The translations under genes and the position numbers were made by a program. A DNA stretch of 64,000 nucleotides, from NCBI RefSeq assembly GCF_002995745.1, contig NZ_PVXQ01000006.1, positions 62,001 through 126,000 of the forward strand, read 5' to 3'. Below the pieces are notes generated by a model. The model had not been told where the DNA came from, made no database searches, and saw only the letters and a program-made list of their open reading frames with translations. Origin of the DNA: Clostridium vincentii (GTDB taxonomy: Bacteria > Bacillota > Clostridia > Clostridiales > Clostridiaceae). Of the stretch, positions 40,210-47,341 are shown piece by piece (position 1 is the stretch's first letter; every line of letters begins with the position of its first letter).

Positions 40210-40460
40210 TAGTTAAAGCGCCAGAACTTAAGTGAGATTCCAAATCTTTGATTTGGTTGATCGAACTTACTCAGCGAAAGTAGAGAGTCGAGTTTCCTTT
40301 TTGGAAATGGTATAACGTATCTATGATTTTGCAAGGTTCACTTAAGTTGACGAGGATGGGGAGTATCGAATCCTTCGGCGGATGCCCCACGGTATTGCAC
40401 TACCGTAAACGGCTGACAAAACTATAAAGTGATTTATAGTACAAACTCAGCTTGGTGTTA
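40210..40460 (+). ncRNA. glmS ribozyme: glmS ribozyme-riboswitch with extended P1
   Basis: Cleavage site at A40217/G40218 in AAAGCGCCAGAACT. The catalytic core is typical: GTTGACGAGGATGGGG (40346-40361), TATCGAATCCTTCGGCGGAT, GCCCCACGGT and the P4 region. Glucosamine-6-phosphate acts as cofactor for self-cleavage, which lowers glmS mRNA. P1 is ACTTAAGTGA/TCACTTAAGT, but its loop is 102 nt long (40236-40337), against a few bases in common models. Confidence 0.96.
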
Positions 40461-40579
40461 AAACCTTCATTTAAGTCCTTTTATTCCTAGGAGCATTATA
40501 CCTATAAGATTTTTGCTAGGACGGAGATTTAAAGAGGATAAAAATAAATAAATATTTAAAGAAGGAAGGAAGAAAAAAT

Positions 40580-42406
40580 ATGTGCGGAATAGTTGGTTAT
40601 ATAGGAAATAAGAGGGCAACATCTTTTTTAGTAGATGGATTATCAAAGCTTGAATACAGAGGTTATGATTCAGCGGGGATAGCTGTTGAAAAGGACGGAA
40701 AAATTGAAGTAGTAAAGCATAAGGGACGTCTTTTAAATCTAAGTAATGATTTAGAAAAGAACCCTGTGGAAGGAACTATCGGTATAGGACATACTAGATG
40801 GGCAACTCATGGAGAGCCTTCAGATGCTAACTCTCATCCACATAGAAGTTCAAAGGGAGATATAACTGTAGTTCATAATGGAATTATAGAAAATTATCTT
40901 GGACTTAGGAAATGGCTTAAGGAAGAAGGTTATGAATTCTTATCTCAAACAGATACAGAGGTAATACCAAACCTTATTGACTTTTATTATGAAGGAGATC
41001 TTTTAAAAGCTGTAGTAAAAGCTACTGAAAAATTAGAAGGAAGTTATGCTTTAGGTGTAATTTGTGGAGATGATCCAGATAAGATAGTTGCAGTTAGAAA
41101 GGATAGCCCGTTAATAATAGGACTTGGAAAAGATGAAACTTTCATTGCTTCAGATATTCCAGCTGTAATAAGTTATACAAGAGATATATATCTTTTAGAA
41201 GATAATGAATTTGTTCTTATCACTAGAGAAGGAGCAAAGGTTCTAAATAGTGATGGGGAAAATATAGATAAAGAAATATATAAAGTTACATGGACTGCAG
41301 AGGCTGCTGAAAAGGGTGGTTTTGATTCCTTTATGATGAAGGAGATCCATGAACAACCAAAGGCAATACGAGATACTCTAACTGGTAAGATATCAGCAGA
41401 TAAAAAGGTTGTATTTGAAGACTTTAAGTTAACAAAAGAACAACTTGAAGGAATTGATAAAGTCTATATAGTAGCTTGTGGTACTGCATACCATGCAGGA
41501 CTTATAGGAAAAGTAGCTATAGAAAAGTTTGCAAAGATTCCAGTAGACGTTGATATAGCTTCAGAGTTTAGATATAGAGAACCATTAGTTACAAATAAGA
41601 CATTAGTAATTACAGTAAGTCAATCAGGAGAGACTGCTGATACTTTAGCAGTTCTTAGAGATAGTAAAAAAGCAGGGGCTAAAACTTTAGCAATAACTAA
41701 TGTTGTTGGAAGTACTATTTCAAGAGAAGCTGAACATGTTATATACACAATGGCTGGACCTGAAATAGCTGTTGCATCTACTAAGGCATATACAACTCAA
41801 GTTGTTGTTATGAATTTAATAGGAATGTACTTTGGACAATTAAAGGGAACTCTAACTAAGGAAGCTGAAAAGGAATTAGAAGATGCTTTATTATTAATTC
41901 CAGAAAAGATAGAAGAACTTCTAGCTAATAAGGAACAAATTGAAGAAGTGGCTAAGATTTTAGCTAAGGAAAAGGATGTATTCTTCTTAGGAAGAGGAGT
42001 TGATTTTGCTTTAGCATTAGAAGGTTCATTAAAGCTTAAGGAAATAACTTATATTCACTCAGAAGCTTATGCTGGTGGAGAATTAAAGCATGGACCAATA
42101 GCTTTAATTGAAAAAGGTACAAAAGTTATAGCTTTATTAACTCAAACAAGATTAAAGGAAAAGATGATAAGTAATATTGTAGAGGTTAAGGCTAGAGGAG
42201 CAGAGACTATAGGTTTAGCTTACGAAGGTGATGAAATAGATGAATCAGTATTCAATAATATTATAAGAATACCAAGGATTCTAAATATGGTAGCTCCAGT
42301 AGTTGCTGCAGTTGCACTACAATTATTAGCATACTATACAGCAAAGGAAAAGAATTTTGATATAGATAAGCCAAGAAATCTTGCAAAATCTGTTACTGTT
42401 GAATAA
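40580..42406 (+). CDS. glmS: Glutamine-fructose-6-phosphate aminotransferase
   Basis: Makes glucosamine-6-phosphate from fructose-6-phosphate and glutamine. 608 residues: N-terminal glutaminase with catalytic Cys2 (MCGIVGYIG), GHTRWATHGEPS and HNGIIENY, then two SIS sugar-isomerase domains (CGTAYHAGL, SQSGETADT, STKAYTTQ) and the invariant C-terminus PRNLAKSVTVE, whose coding sequence is the TnsD target of Tn7 transposons. AAGGAAGG lies upstream. It is regulated by the ribozyme in its leader. The Tn7-like element begins 92 bp after the stop. Confidence 0.98.
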   Translation: MCGIVGYIGNKRATSFLVDGLSKLEYRGYDSAGIAVEKDGKIEVVKHKGRLLNLSNDLEKNPVEGTIGIGHTRWATHGEPSDANSHPHRSSKGDITVVHNGIIENYLGLRKWLKEEGYEFLSQTDTEVIPNLIDFYYEGDLLKAVVKATEKLEGSYALGVICGDDPDKIVAVRKDSPLIIGLGKDETFIASDIPAVISYTRDIYLLEDNEFVLITREGAKVLNSDGENIDKEIYKVTWTAEAAEKGGFDSFMMKEIHEQPKAIRDTLTGKISADKKVVFEDFKLTKEQLEGIDKVYIVACGTAYHAGLIGKVAIEKFAKIPVDVDIASEFRYREPLVTNKTLVITVSQSGETADTLAVLRDSKKAGAKTLAITNVVGSTISREAEHVIYTMAGPEIAVASTKAYTTQVVVMNLIGMYFGQLKGTLTKEAEKELEDALLLIPEKIEELLANKEQIEEVAKILAKEKDVFFLGRGVDFALALEGSLKLKEITYIHSEAYAGGELKHGPIALIEKGTKVIALLTQTRLKEKMISNIVEVKARGAETIGLAYEGDEIDESVFNNIIRIPRILNMVAPVVAAVALQLLAYYTAKEKNFDIDKPRNLAKSVTVE

Positions 42407-42498
42407 AGAGGTGTAGTTAATGAATGAAAACATTAATAATCTACTAAGTGAATATAGAGAAACAGAAAAATGCTTAAATCAAGGATTAGAGTGGCAGC

Positions 42499-42562
42499 TG
42501 TACACAAACAATAAACCTTGTCCCCGAATATTAAAGTCTGTCCACAAACAATAAAGTCTGTC
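42499..42562 (+). repeat. glmS-proximal end repeats L1, L2, L3
   Basis: L1 ACACAAACAATAAACCTTGTCC (within 42499-42523), L2 CGAATATTAAAGTCTGTCC (42525-42543) and L3 ACAAACAATAAAGTCTGTC (42544-42562) lie end to end. L2 is the exact reverse complement of R3. Packed sites resemble the right end of Tn7. Confidence 0.82.
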
Positions 42563-42569
42563 TCAATAT

Positions 42570-42616
42570 ATGAAGGAAACGCAGGAACACCAACCTGCCT
42601 TCCTTCATTTTTTTAT
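42570..42616 (+). terminator. Terminator hairpin just inside the element
   Basis: ATGAAGGAA...GCAGG pairs with CCTGC..TTCCTTCAT, then a T run. It would stop transcription entering from glmS. Confidence 0.85.
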
Positions 42617-42778
42617 TTCCCCCGCCCCCTAATCGCAGATTCCTACCCGACCAACCCTCCCGATAATTTACCCGAATAAATTCAAGAAAAAAGCGTGAGA
42701 GAATGGGCCTAAGGCTACGCCATGGTGGATTGATAGGTTAAAATACCAGGTATATTTAAATAGAGTTATCAACAGAAC

Positions 42779-42827
42779 TGTCCACATCAGACTCATAAAA
42801 TTGAGTGCTACTGTGGACAATTTTTCT
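42779..42827. repeat. Dispersed hairpin, copy 1
   Basis: TGTCCACA...ACTCA-TAAAAT-TGAGT...TGTGGACA, then a T run. A related hairpin with the same outer stem and ATAAAATT loop lies at 45203-45250. Confidence 0.75.
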
Positions 42828-43167
42828 TTTATTTTGTTCAAATATAAATCTCTCCATATCCCATAACATAGGGTATTGGGCGGTTTACCGCCCCTTCTCT
42901 TATCATTGTGCCTCCTTTGCCTAAGCCACTGAATACAGATAAAAAGATTGACCAAATGATTGAAGAACTAACAGAAAAGATTGAATAAGGATTGATAAAA
43001 TGATTGATTAAAATAGAAACAAAGCTGATGAAAGGCTTGATATGAGAGGGATTAATAGAATGGTCGTCAGACCTTTTGAGGGAGCTAAGGGCGGATAGGA
43101 TGATAGATTTAAGTAGGGAAAAGGGTATGAAAATATGATGGAAGGGTAGATTAAATTAATGAAAAAA

Positions 43168-43374
43168 GACAGACTTTAATATTCGTATTTGTGTGTGATT
43201 TAGGAGTATTTTAGGAGAATGGAGGAGAGAAAAGGAGTGATTTTGGGACAGACTTTAATGTTTGTGGGAGAAATTGGGTTGAGGGTTGGAATGGGTGGAA
43301 TGGGTTGGGGGTGAAGGGATGAGAGGGTGTTGGAGTGATGGGGGATTTGGGACAGACTCTGATGTTTGTTTACA
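43168..43374 (-). repeat. Distal end repeats R3, R2, R1
   Basis: R3 GACAGACTTTAATATTCG (43168-43185), R2 GACAGACTTTAATGTTTGTG (43247-43266) and R1 GACAGACTCTGATGTTTGTT (43351-43370, continuing to TACA). They are spaced by about 80-100 bp and inverted relative to L1-L3, resembling the left end of Tn7. Confidence 0.82.
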
Positions 43375-43466
43375 GCAGCCGGAAAATGATTTTGCTAAGG
43401 CAAAGTTGGAGATGGTTCAGACTATAATTAAAGATTTGGAAGGGTTGGTTAGTAGAGTTTAAGGGG

Positions 43467-43500
43467 AAGGGCAGATGTCATGATGACATCTGCCCTTTTA
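43467..43500 (+). terminator. Terminator of the split small gene
   Basis: AAGGGCAGATGTCA pairs with TGACATCTGCCCTT, followed by TTTT. Confidence 0.88.
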
Positions 43501-43524
43501 ATATTGTAATAAACTTTGGAGATT

Positions 43525-43559
43525 TTTAAATTGTGCATACACTGTCTGCACAATTTAAA
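43525..43559. repeat. 13-bp inverted repeat
   Basis: TTTAAATTGTGCA and TGCACAATTTAAA around a 9-base spacer, with no adjacent gene that needs a terminator. Role unknown. Confidence 0.7.
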
Positions 43560-43707
43560 ATTTTTAGAAGGTGAAAATAAAAGAGTAAAAGAACCTTAGA
43601 GTAAAAAAGCATAATAGGGGTGCAAGGCTCTCTTATACTTTTGTAATTAATAGGGATATAATATATCTACTAAGATTGCAAGAATTCTGGAAAGAAGGAG
43701 ACAATAA

Positions 43708-43905
43708 ATGATATTAGAAGAAAGTCTACAAGGTGAATCTAAGAAACTAGAATTAAAAGAAAAACTTCCAGAAAGTAAAAAATACATCAAGATCATTATT
43801 GCATTTACAAATACAGCTGGAGGCAAGTTAATTGTTGGTTTATCAGACGAATCTAAAGAATGTGAAGACCTGGATAAACAAGTGGTCTTCACATTCTTTA
43901 TATAG
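43708..43905 (+). pseudogene. 5' fragment of an AlbA_2/Schlafen-type gene
   Basis: 65 codons with GAAAGAAGGAG upstream. The first ~48 match the N-terminus of AlbA_2-domain (divergent AAA-4) proteins: ESLQGESKKLELKEKLPES, YIKIIIAFTNTAGGKLIVGL. The match breaks off and the frame runs into the merR terminator. The rest of the gene (normally several hundred residues) is missing. Confidence 0.75.
43861..43893 (-). terminator. Terminator of merR
   Basis: TGTGAAGACC and GGTCTTCACA, 10-bp stem, 5 bases after the merR stop on the minus strand. Confidence 0.75.
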
Positions 43906-44266
43906 GTTGTTTATCTATTGCCATTTTATAAAAATTAATTTTATCATTTAATTTTTCAAGATGTTCAGTGGATTTGGCAATTTCTTCTTTAAGAGCAGTT
44001 CTATGTTTTATCAGCATTGCCATCCTTGCATTCATACTACAATCACCAGCAGCACGAAGGTTGGCATATTTCTGAATTTCCTTGATAGGCATTTCAGTAT
44101 CCTTTAATCGTTTTATAAATTGCATCCAAGTCACGTCCTGTTCACTATAACAACGTCTACCGTTTTCTTTGCGATTTGGAATAATTAAATGTTCTTTTTC
44201 GTAGTATCGTAATGTGTATATGCTCGTATTAGTAAGAATTGAAAATTCTCCGATTGAATAATTCAT
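43898..44266 (-). CDS. MerR-family transcriptional regulator
   Basis: 122 residues: N-terminal MerR helix-turn-helix (MNYSIGEFSILTNTSIYTLR, YYEKEHLIIPNRKENGRR) and a C-terminal dimerisation coiled coil (about 80-115). No metal-binding cysteine pattern; a single Cys in AAGDCSMNARM. It diverges from the SDR gene, whose promoter has the stretched MerR-type geometry, so it very likely controls that gene and itself. Effector unknown. Confidence 0.92.
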   Translation of the reverse strand: MNYSIGEFSILTNTSIYTLRYYEKEHLIIPNRKENGRRCYSEQDVTWMQFIKRLKDTEMPIKEIQKYANLRAAGDCSMNARMAMLIKHRTALKEEIAKSTEHLEKLNDKINFYKMAIDKQPI

Positions 44267-44288
44267 TTTATAAATCTCCTTTTAATAC

Positions 44289-44319
44289 TTGACCTAGAGT
44301 TAACTCTACATTATATAAT
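44289..44319 (+). promoter_or_regulatory. MerR-type promoter of the SDR gene
   Basis: TTGACC, a 19-bp spacer, TATAAT. The spacer contains the perfect palindrome TAGAGTTAACTCTA (44295-44308). The overlong spacer with a central dyad is the hallmark of MerR-activated promoters. Confidence 0.9.
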
Positions 44320-44352
44320 GTGAATAATAACATATTAAAGGGGGTTTTTCAA

Positions 44353-45138
44353 ATGAAACAAGATAATAAATATACAGTTATTACAGGTGCAAGTTCAGGC
44401 ATTGGATATGAAACTGCAAAGGCATTTGCAAAAAGGGGTAAGAATTTAGTTATTGTTGCCTGTAACAAAGAGAATTTGGAAAAATTAAGAATGGAGATTT
44501 TACATGATAATCCATCATTAAATGTCATAGTTAAAAATGTTGATTTATCTATTACCCCCAATGTTTATCAGTTGTATCAAGAACTAAAGCCATATCATAT
44601 TGAAACATTGATAAACAATGCTGGTTTTGGTAATTATGACAGCGTAGCTAATCAAAGTTTAGAAAAGGTAGAAACTATGCTACGATTGAATGTAGAAACA
44701 TTGGTCATTCTATCTTCCTTGTTTGTACATGATTATCAAAATATTGAGGGTTCTCAACTTATAAATATTTCATCTGCTGGTGGCTATACTATTGTTCCAA
44801 ATGCTGTTACTTATTGTGCAAGCAAATTTTTTGTAAGCACATTCACTGAGGGATTGGCAAGAGAATTGCAAGAATCTCATGCCAAATTACAAGCAAAAGT
44901 ATTAGCGCCGGCTGCTACAAAAACAAACTTTGGAAACGTAGCTAATAATATAGAAGGCTACGATTATGATAAGTCTTTTGGTACTTATCATACTAGCAAA
45001 GAAATGGCTGATTTTTTACTTCAATTGTATGATAGTCGTGAGGTTGTTGGAACAGTCAATCGAGAGGCTTTTGAATTTAATTTGGGCTCTCCACTATTTG
45101 CTTATGCAGGAAATTCAAAACACAATCAAACGACTTAA
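44353..45138 (+). CDS. Short-chain dehydrogenase/reductase
   Basis: 261 residues of the classical SDR family: VITGASSGIGYETAKAFAKR (cofactor loop), NNAGFGNY, Ser in LINISSAGG, and catalytic YCASK. Close in style to YqjQ/DltE-like oxidoreductases; substrate unknown. The start at 44353 follows AAGGGGG; earlier in-frame codons overlap the promoter. It is controlled by the divergent MerR gene. Confidence 0.9.
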   Translation: MKQDNKYTVITGASSGIGYETAKAFAKRGKNLVIVACNKENLEKLRMEILHDNPSLNVIVKNVDLSITPNVYQLYQELKPYHIETLINNAGFGNYDSVANQSLEKVETMLRLNVETLVILSSLFVHDYQNIEGSQLINISSAGGYTIVPNAVTYCASKFFVSTFTEGLARELQESHAKLQAKVLAPAATKTNFGNVANNIEGYDYDKSFGTYHTSKEMADFLLQLYDSREVVGTVNREAFEFNLGSPLFAYAGNSKHNQTT

Positions 45139-45202
45139 AGTATTAATTAAAATTCAGCCTAACGGGATCCATTTGGTGTAGACCCATATGTTATAAACAA
45201 AG

Positions 45203-45250
45203 TTGTCCACAGTAGAACTATAAAATTCAGTTTTAGTGTGGACAATTTTT
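45203..45250. repeat. Dispersed hairpin, copy 2
   Basis: TTGTCCACA...AACT-ATAAAATTC-AGTT...TGTGGACAA, then a T run. It matches the hairpin at 42779-42827 and lies 21 bp before a solo Tn7-like end, so it probably belongs to a second, decayed element. It may also terminate the SDR transcript. Confidence 0.7.
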
Positions 45251-45270
45251 ATTTTAGGAATACCCATCAA

Positions 45271-45289
45271 ACTCTGATGTTTGTTCACA
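45271..45289 (-). mobile_element. Solo end of a second Tn7-like element
   Basis: ACTCTGATGTTTGTTCACA differs from R1 of the intact element at one base over these 19. It ends in ACA and is followed by GATAG. No matching left end with a GATAG copy was found in the window. Confidence 0.6.
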
Positions 45290-45418
45290 GATAGTACTAA
45301 ACGTACTAAATAAGGTAGTTGAAAAAACATGCCGCGTATTGATTATAAAAATTTTATGTATTATGATTTAAATATAGCATTATTTGGGTGAACAAATTTA
45401 ATGGGGGAAATATAAGTT

Positions 45419-45523
45419 GTAGATTATGTTGATATCGTAGTAATCGCTACAATTATATAGATCTATTTATCTTATGTAGCATATAAAAAATCACTGAATT
45501 ATATAAGAGAATTGAAGAAATAA
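45419..45523 (+). pseudogene. Possible dead small membrane protein
   Basis: The frame reads VDYVDIVVIATII, an in-frame TAG, then IYLSYVAYKKSLNYIRELKK and TAA. GGGGG precedes it at ribosome-site distance, but the start position is GTT or GTA. Both parts together look like a single-span membrane protein that lost its start and gained a stop. Chance cannot be excluded. Confidence 0.3.
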
Positions 45524-45543
45524 TTTTTAGGAGGAGAACATTA

Positions 45544-45834
45544 ATGTTTATTTTAGTATTAAAGTACATAAAGTCACTAGACGAAGTTGAAAAAGAATTA
45601 AAGTCACATATAAAACATCTAGAGAAATATTATTCGTTACAAAAATTTATTTGTTCAGGCAGAAGAAATCCCAGAGTAGGTGGAGTAATTATTTGTAATG
45701 CAAAGAATATGGAGGAAGTTAAAACAATAATTAAAGAAGATCCATTCTATATTAATGAAATTGCAGAATACGAAATAACTGAATTTTCACCTACAAAATA
45801 TGCTGATGGTTTTGAACGTTTCATTGGAGAGTAA
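45544..45834 (+). CDS. YciI-like protein
   Basis: 96 residues with the YCII ferredoxin-like fold pattern: FILVLKYIKSLDEVEKEL, CSGRRNPRVGGVIICNAK and DPFYINEIAEYEITEFSP. Family function is mostly unknown; some are small dehalogenase-like or accessory enzymes. AGGAGGAG lies upstream. No clear operon partner. Confidence 0.82.
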   Translation: MFILVLKYIKSLDEVEKELKSHIKHLEKYYSLQKFICSGRRNPRVGGVIICNAKNMEEVKTIIKEDPFYINEIAEYEITEFSPTKYADGFERFIGE

Positions 45835-45980
45835 ATATTCTGTAGAATAAATACGCTGCAGAATATAATGAGATATGGAGAAAAGAAGAAAAGAAGTTAT
45901 AGGAAACATGAGGGGTCTAGGCTATTTGTATGATTAAAAAAGAATTATTTTAAGTTTTAACAAAAATGAGGATTTAAATT

Positions 45981-46733
45981 TTAGAAAATTAATAATTCTC
46001 CATCCTCGGGGATAAATACATTTGAGGTGATTTTATTGGCGTTAATATAATTTCTCAAATATCTTCTTGATAATCTGCAATGATTCCATGCGTCCATGTG
46101 TACAGCAACAACCTTTATATTTGCATATCTACAGCATATTTCATCTATATCTTTAGTTGCCATAGTAATTGGTTTTCCAAAGGAAAATTGTGCTCCACCA
46201 CAATTACAGACAACTACTTCAGGTTTAAACTTTTCTATAGATTTTTCAACTTCTTTGCACCATATTGTATCCCCGGCAATATAGACAGAAGGTTCTCCCT
46301 GGGAGGAAACAACAAAGCCAGATACGGGCGCCATTTTCATAGCAAGTACGCCGTGACCATGTTTTCCTTTAGTGCGGTTAAAGAGGATATTATTCCAAAT
46401 GTAAGTATACTTAATAGGGTGCACATCAGAAAATCCATAGGAATGCAATTTTAGTTCATCTTTGGGCTGACAGAAGATAGGAATACTTTTAGGAAGTAGT
46501 TTTGCTGCAGCCTCATCAAAGTGGTCGCGGTGCGTATGGGTAACAAGTACAGCGTCACAATTAGTAATATTATCAATGCTTGTAGGCAATTCTACTAATG
46601 GATTGTAGTTCTGGTTGGGTATTTTCTTAATAGGTTCCATAGAGCCAGATTCGCTTAAAACAGGATCTACAAGGATTCTTTTATTATTTACGGATATTAT
46701 TAAGGTAGCATGACGAATCAATTGAATCTTCAA
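45981..46733 (-). CDS. MBL-fold metallohydrolase
   Basis: 250 residues of the metallo-beta-lactamase fold, UlaG/UPF0173 style: IRHATLIISVNNKRILVDPV, zinc motif THTHRDHFDE, AGDTIWC, and a late His in VAVHMDAWNHC. Substrate unknown. CTGGAGGG lies upstream. It diverges from an Lrp-type regulator 97 bp away, which may control it. Confidence 0.88.
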   Translation of the reverse strand: MKIQLIRHATLIISVNNKRILVDPVLSESGSMEPIKKIPNQNYNPLVELPTSIDNITNCDAVLVTHTHRDHFDEAAAKLLPKSIPIFCQPKDELKLHSYGFSDVHPIKYTYIWNNILFNRTKGKHGHGVLAMKMAPVSGFVVSSQGEPSVYIAGDTIWCKEVEKSIEKFKPEVVVCNCGGAQFSFGKPITMATKDIDEICCRYANIKVVAVHMDAWNHCRLSRRYLRNYINANKITSNVFIPEDGELLIF

Positions 46734-46830
46734 TGTTTATCCCTCCAGTTCTTTATTATATAATTAATATTACTTGCTTAGAGTAAGTGTAGGGGGAAAA
46801 TGATTTCATCATGAAAGGATTTGAGTAATT

Positions 46831-47244
46831 ATGCTTGATCAAACAGATATACAAATTTTAAATTTGCTTACAAAAAATTCACGGATGCAGTGGCAGGAAA
46901 TTGGTGAAGAAGTTCACTTAACTGGACAGGCAGTTAGAAATAGAATAAAGAAAATGGAAAAACTAGGAGTTATTCAGGGATATACTATAAAAATAAATTC
47001 TAAGATGATTGGTAAAGAATTAACTGCTTTTGTAACTATTTTCATGAAAACAACTAACCATGGATCATTTCAAAAATATATTCAAAATAACCTGCTGATA
47101 GCTGAAGCTAATAGAATAAGTGGGGAAGGTTGCTATTTGATAAAAGTAATAGCATCTACTCAAGAAGAACTTGTAGGTATATTAGATGAAATTTTAAAAT
47201 ATGGGAATTATAAAGTAAATCTATCAATAGAAAATATAAAGTAA
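46831..47244 (+). CDS. Lrp/AsnC-family transcriptional regulator
   Basis: 137 residues: N-terminal helix-turn-helix (LDQTDIQILNLLTKNSRMQW, GQAVRNRIKKMEKLGVIQGY) and a C-terminal RAM ligand-sensing domain with GEGCYLIKV. Usually binds an amino acid. It diverges from the MBL-fold gene. A terminator follows, shared with the convergent M50-like gene. Confidence 0.9.
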   Translation: MLDQTDIQILNLLTKNSRMQWQEIGEEVHLTGQAVRNRIKKMEKLGVIQGYTIKINSKMIGKELTAFVTIFMKTTNHGSFQKYIQNNLLIAEANRISGEGCYLIKVIASTQEELVGILDEILKYGNYKVNLSIENIK

Positions 47245-47287
47245 ATCAGGGAACTGCTCTGAAAATTGATATAAAGAGATAAAAAAT

Positions 47288-47332
47288 AGTGAAGGAAATA
47301 TAGGGGTAATCCCCAAAATCTCCTTCACTTTT
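47288..47332. terminator. Bidirectional terminator
   Basis: AGTGAAGGA/TCCTTCACT with an inner GGGG/CCCC stem, followed by TTTTTT. Confidence 0.88.
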
Positions 47333-47341
47333 TTATTCAGT

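Larger units (their letters stand above)
42499..43374. mobile_element. Non-autonomous Tn7-like element, 876 bp
   Basis: It begins TGTACACAAACA and ends TGTTTGTTTACA, with GCAGC duplicated on both sides (42494-42498, 43375-43379). Three copies of a ~20-bp end repeat lie at each end in opposite orientation. TGT/ACA ends, a 5-bp duplication and repeats containing ACAATAAAGTCT are features of Tn7-type transposons. No transposase frame is seen inside. A short frame at 42908-42988 (VPPLPKPLNTDKKIDQM) could be the tail of a lost gene. It would need TnsAB-type proteins supplied in trans. Confidence 0.78.
42420..43462 (+). pseudogene. Small 53-codon gene split by the Tn7-like element
   Basis: ATG at 42420 with AGAGGTG upstream encodes MNENINNLLSEYRETE through GLEWQ (42420-42497). 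The frame resumes after the second GCAGC copy at 43380 and reads PENDFAKAKLEMVQTIIKDL to TAA at 43462. Removing the element and one target copy restores one 53-residue, charged, probably helical protein. As it stands the frame ends inside the element at 42554 after 44 codons. Function unknown; it lies 13 bp after glmS and has its own terminator. Confidence 0.85.

Noticed and set aside
42668..42955. A 95-codon minus-strand open frame inside the Tn7-like element
   Set aside because: No ribosome site, unusual composition (many Trp, Cys and Arg from the GC-rich part) and it crosses a hairpin. It is treated as chance.
42499..45294. A single large transposon from 42499 to the solo end at 45289, carrying merR-SDR as cargo
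   Set aside because: The inner end at 43374 has a matching GCAGC duplication and restores the split gene exactly, so the first element is complete by itself.
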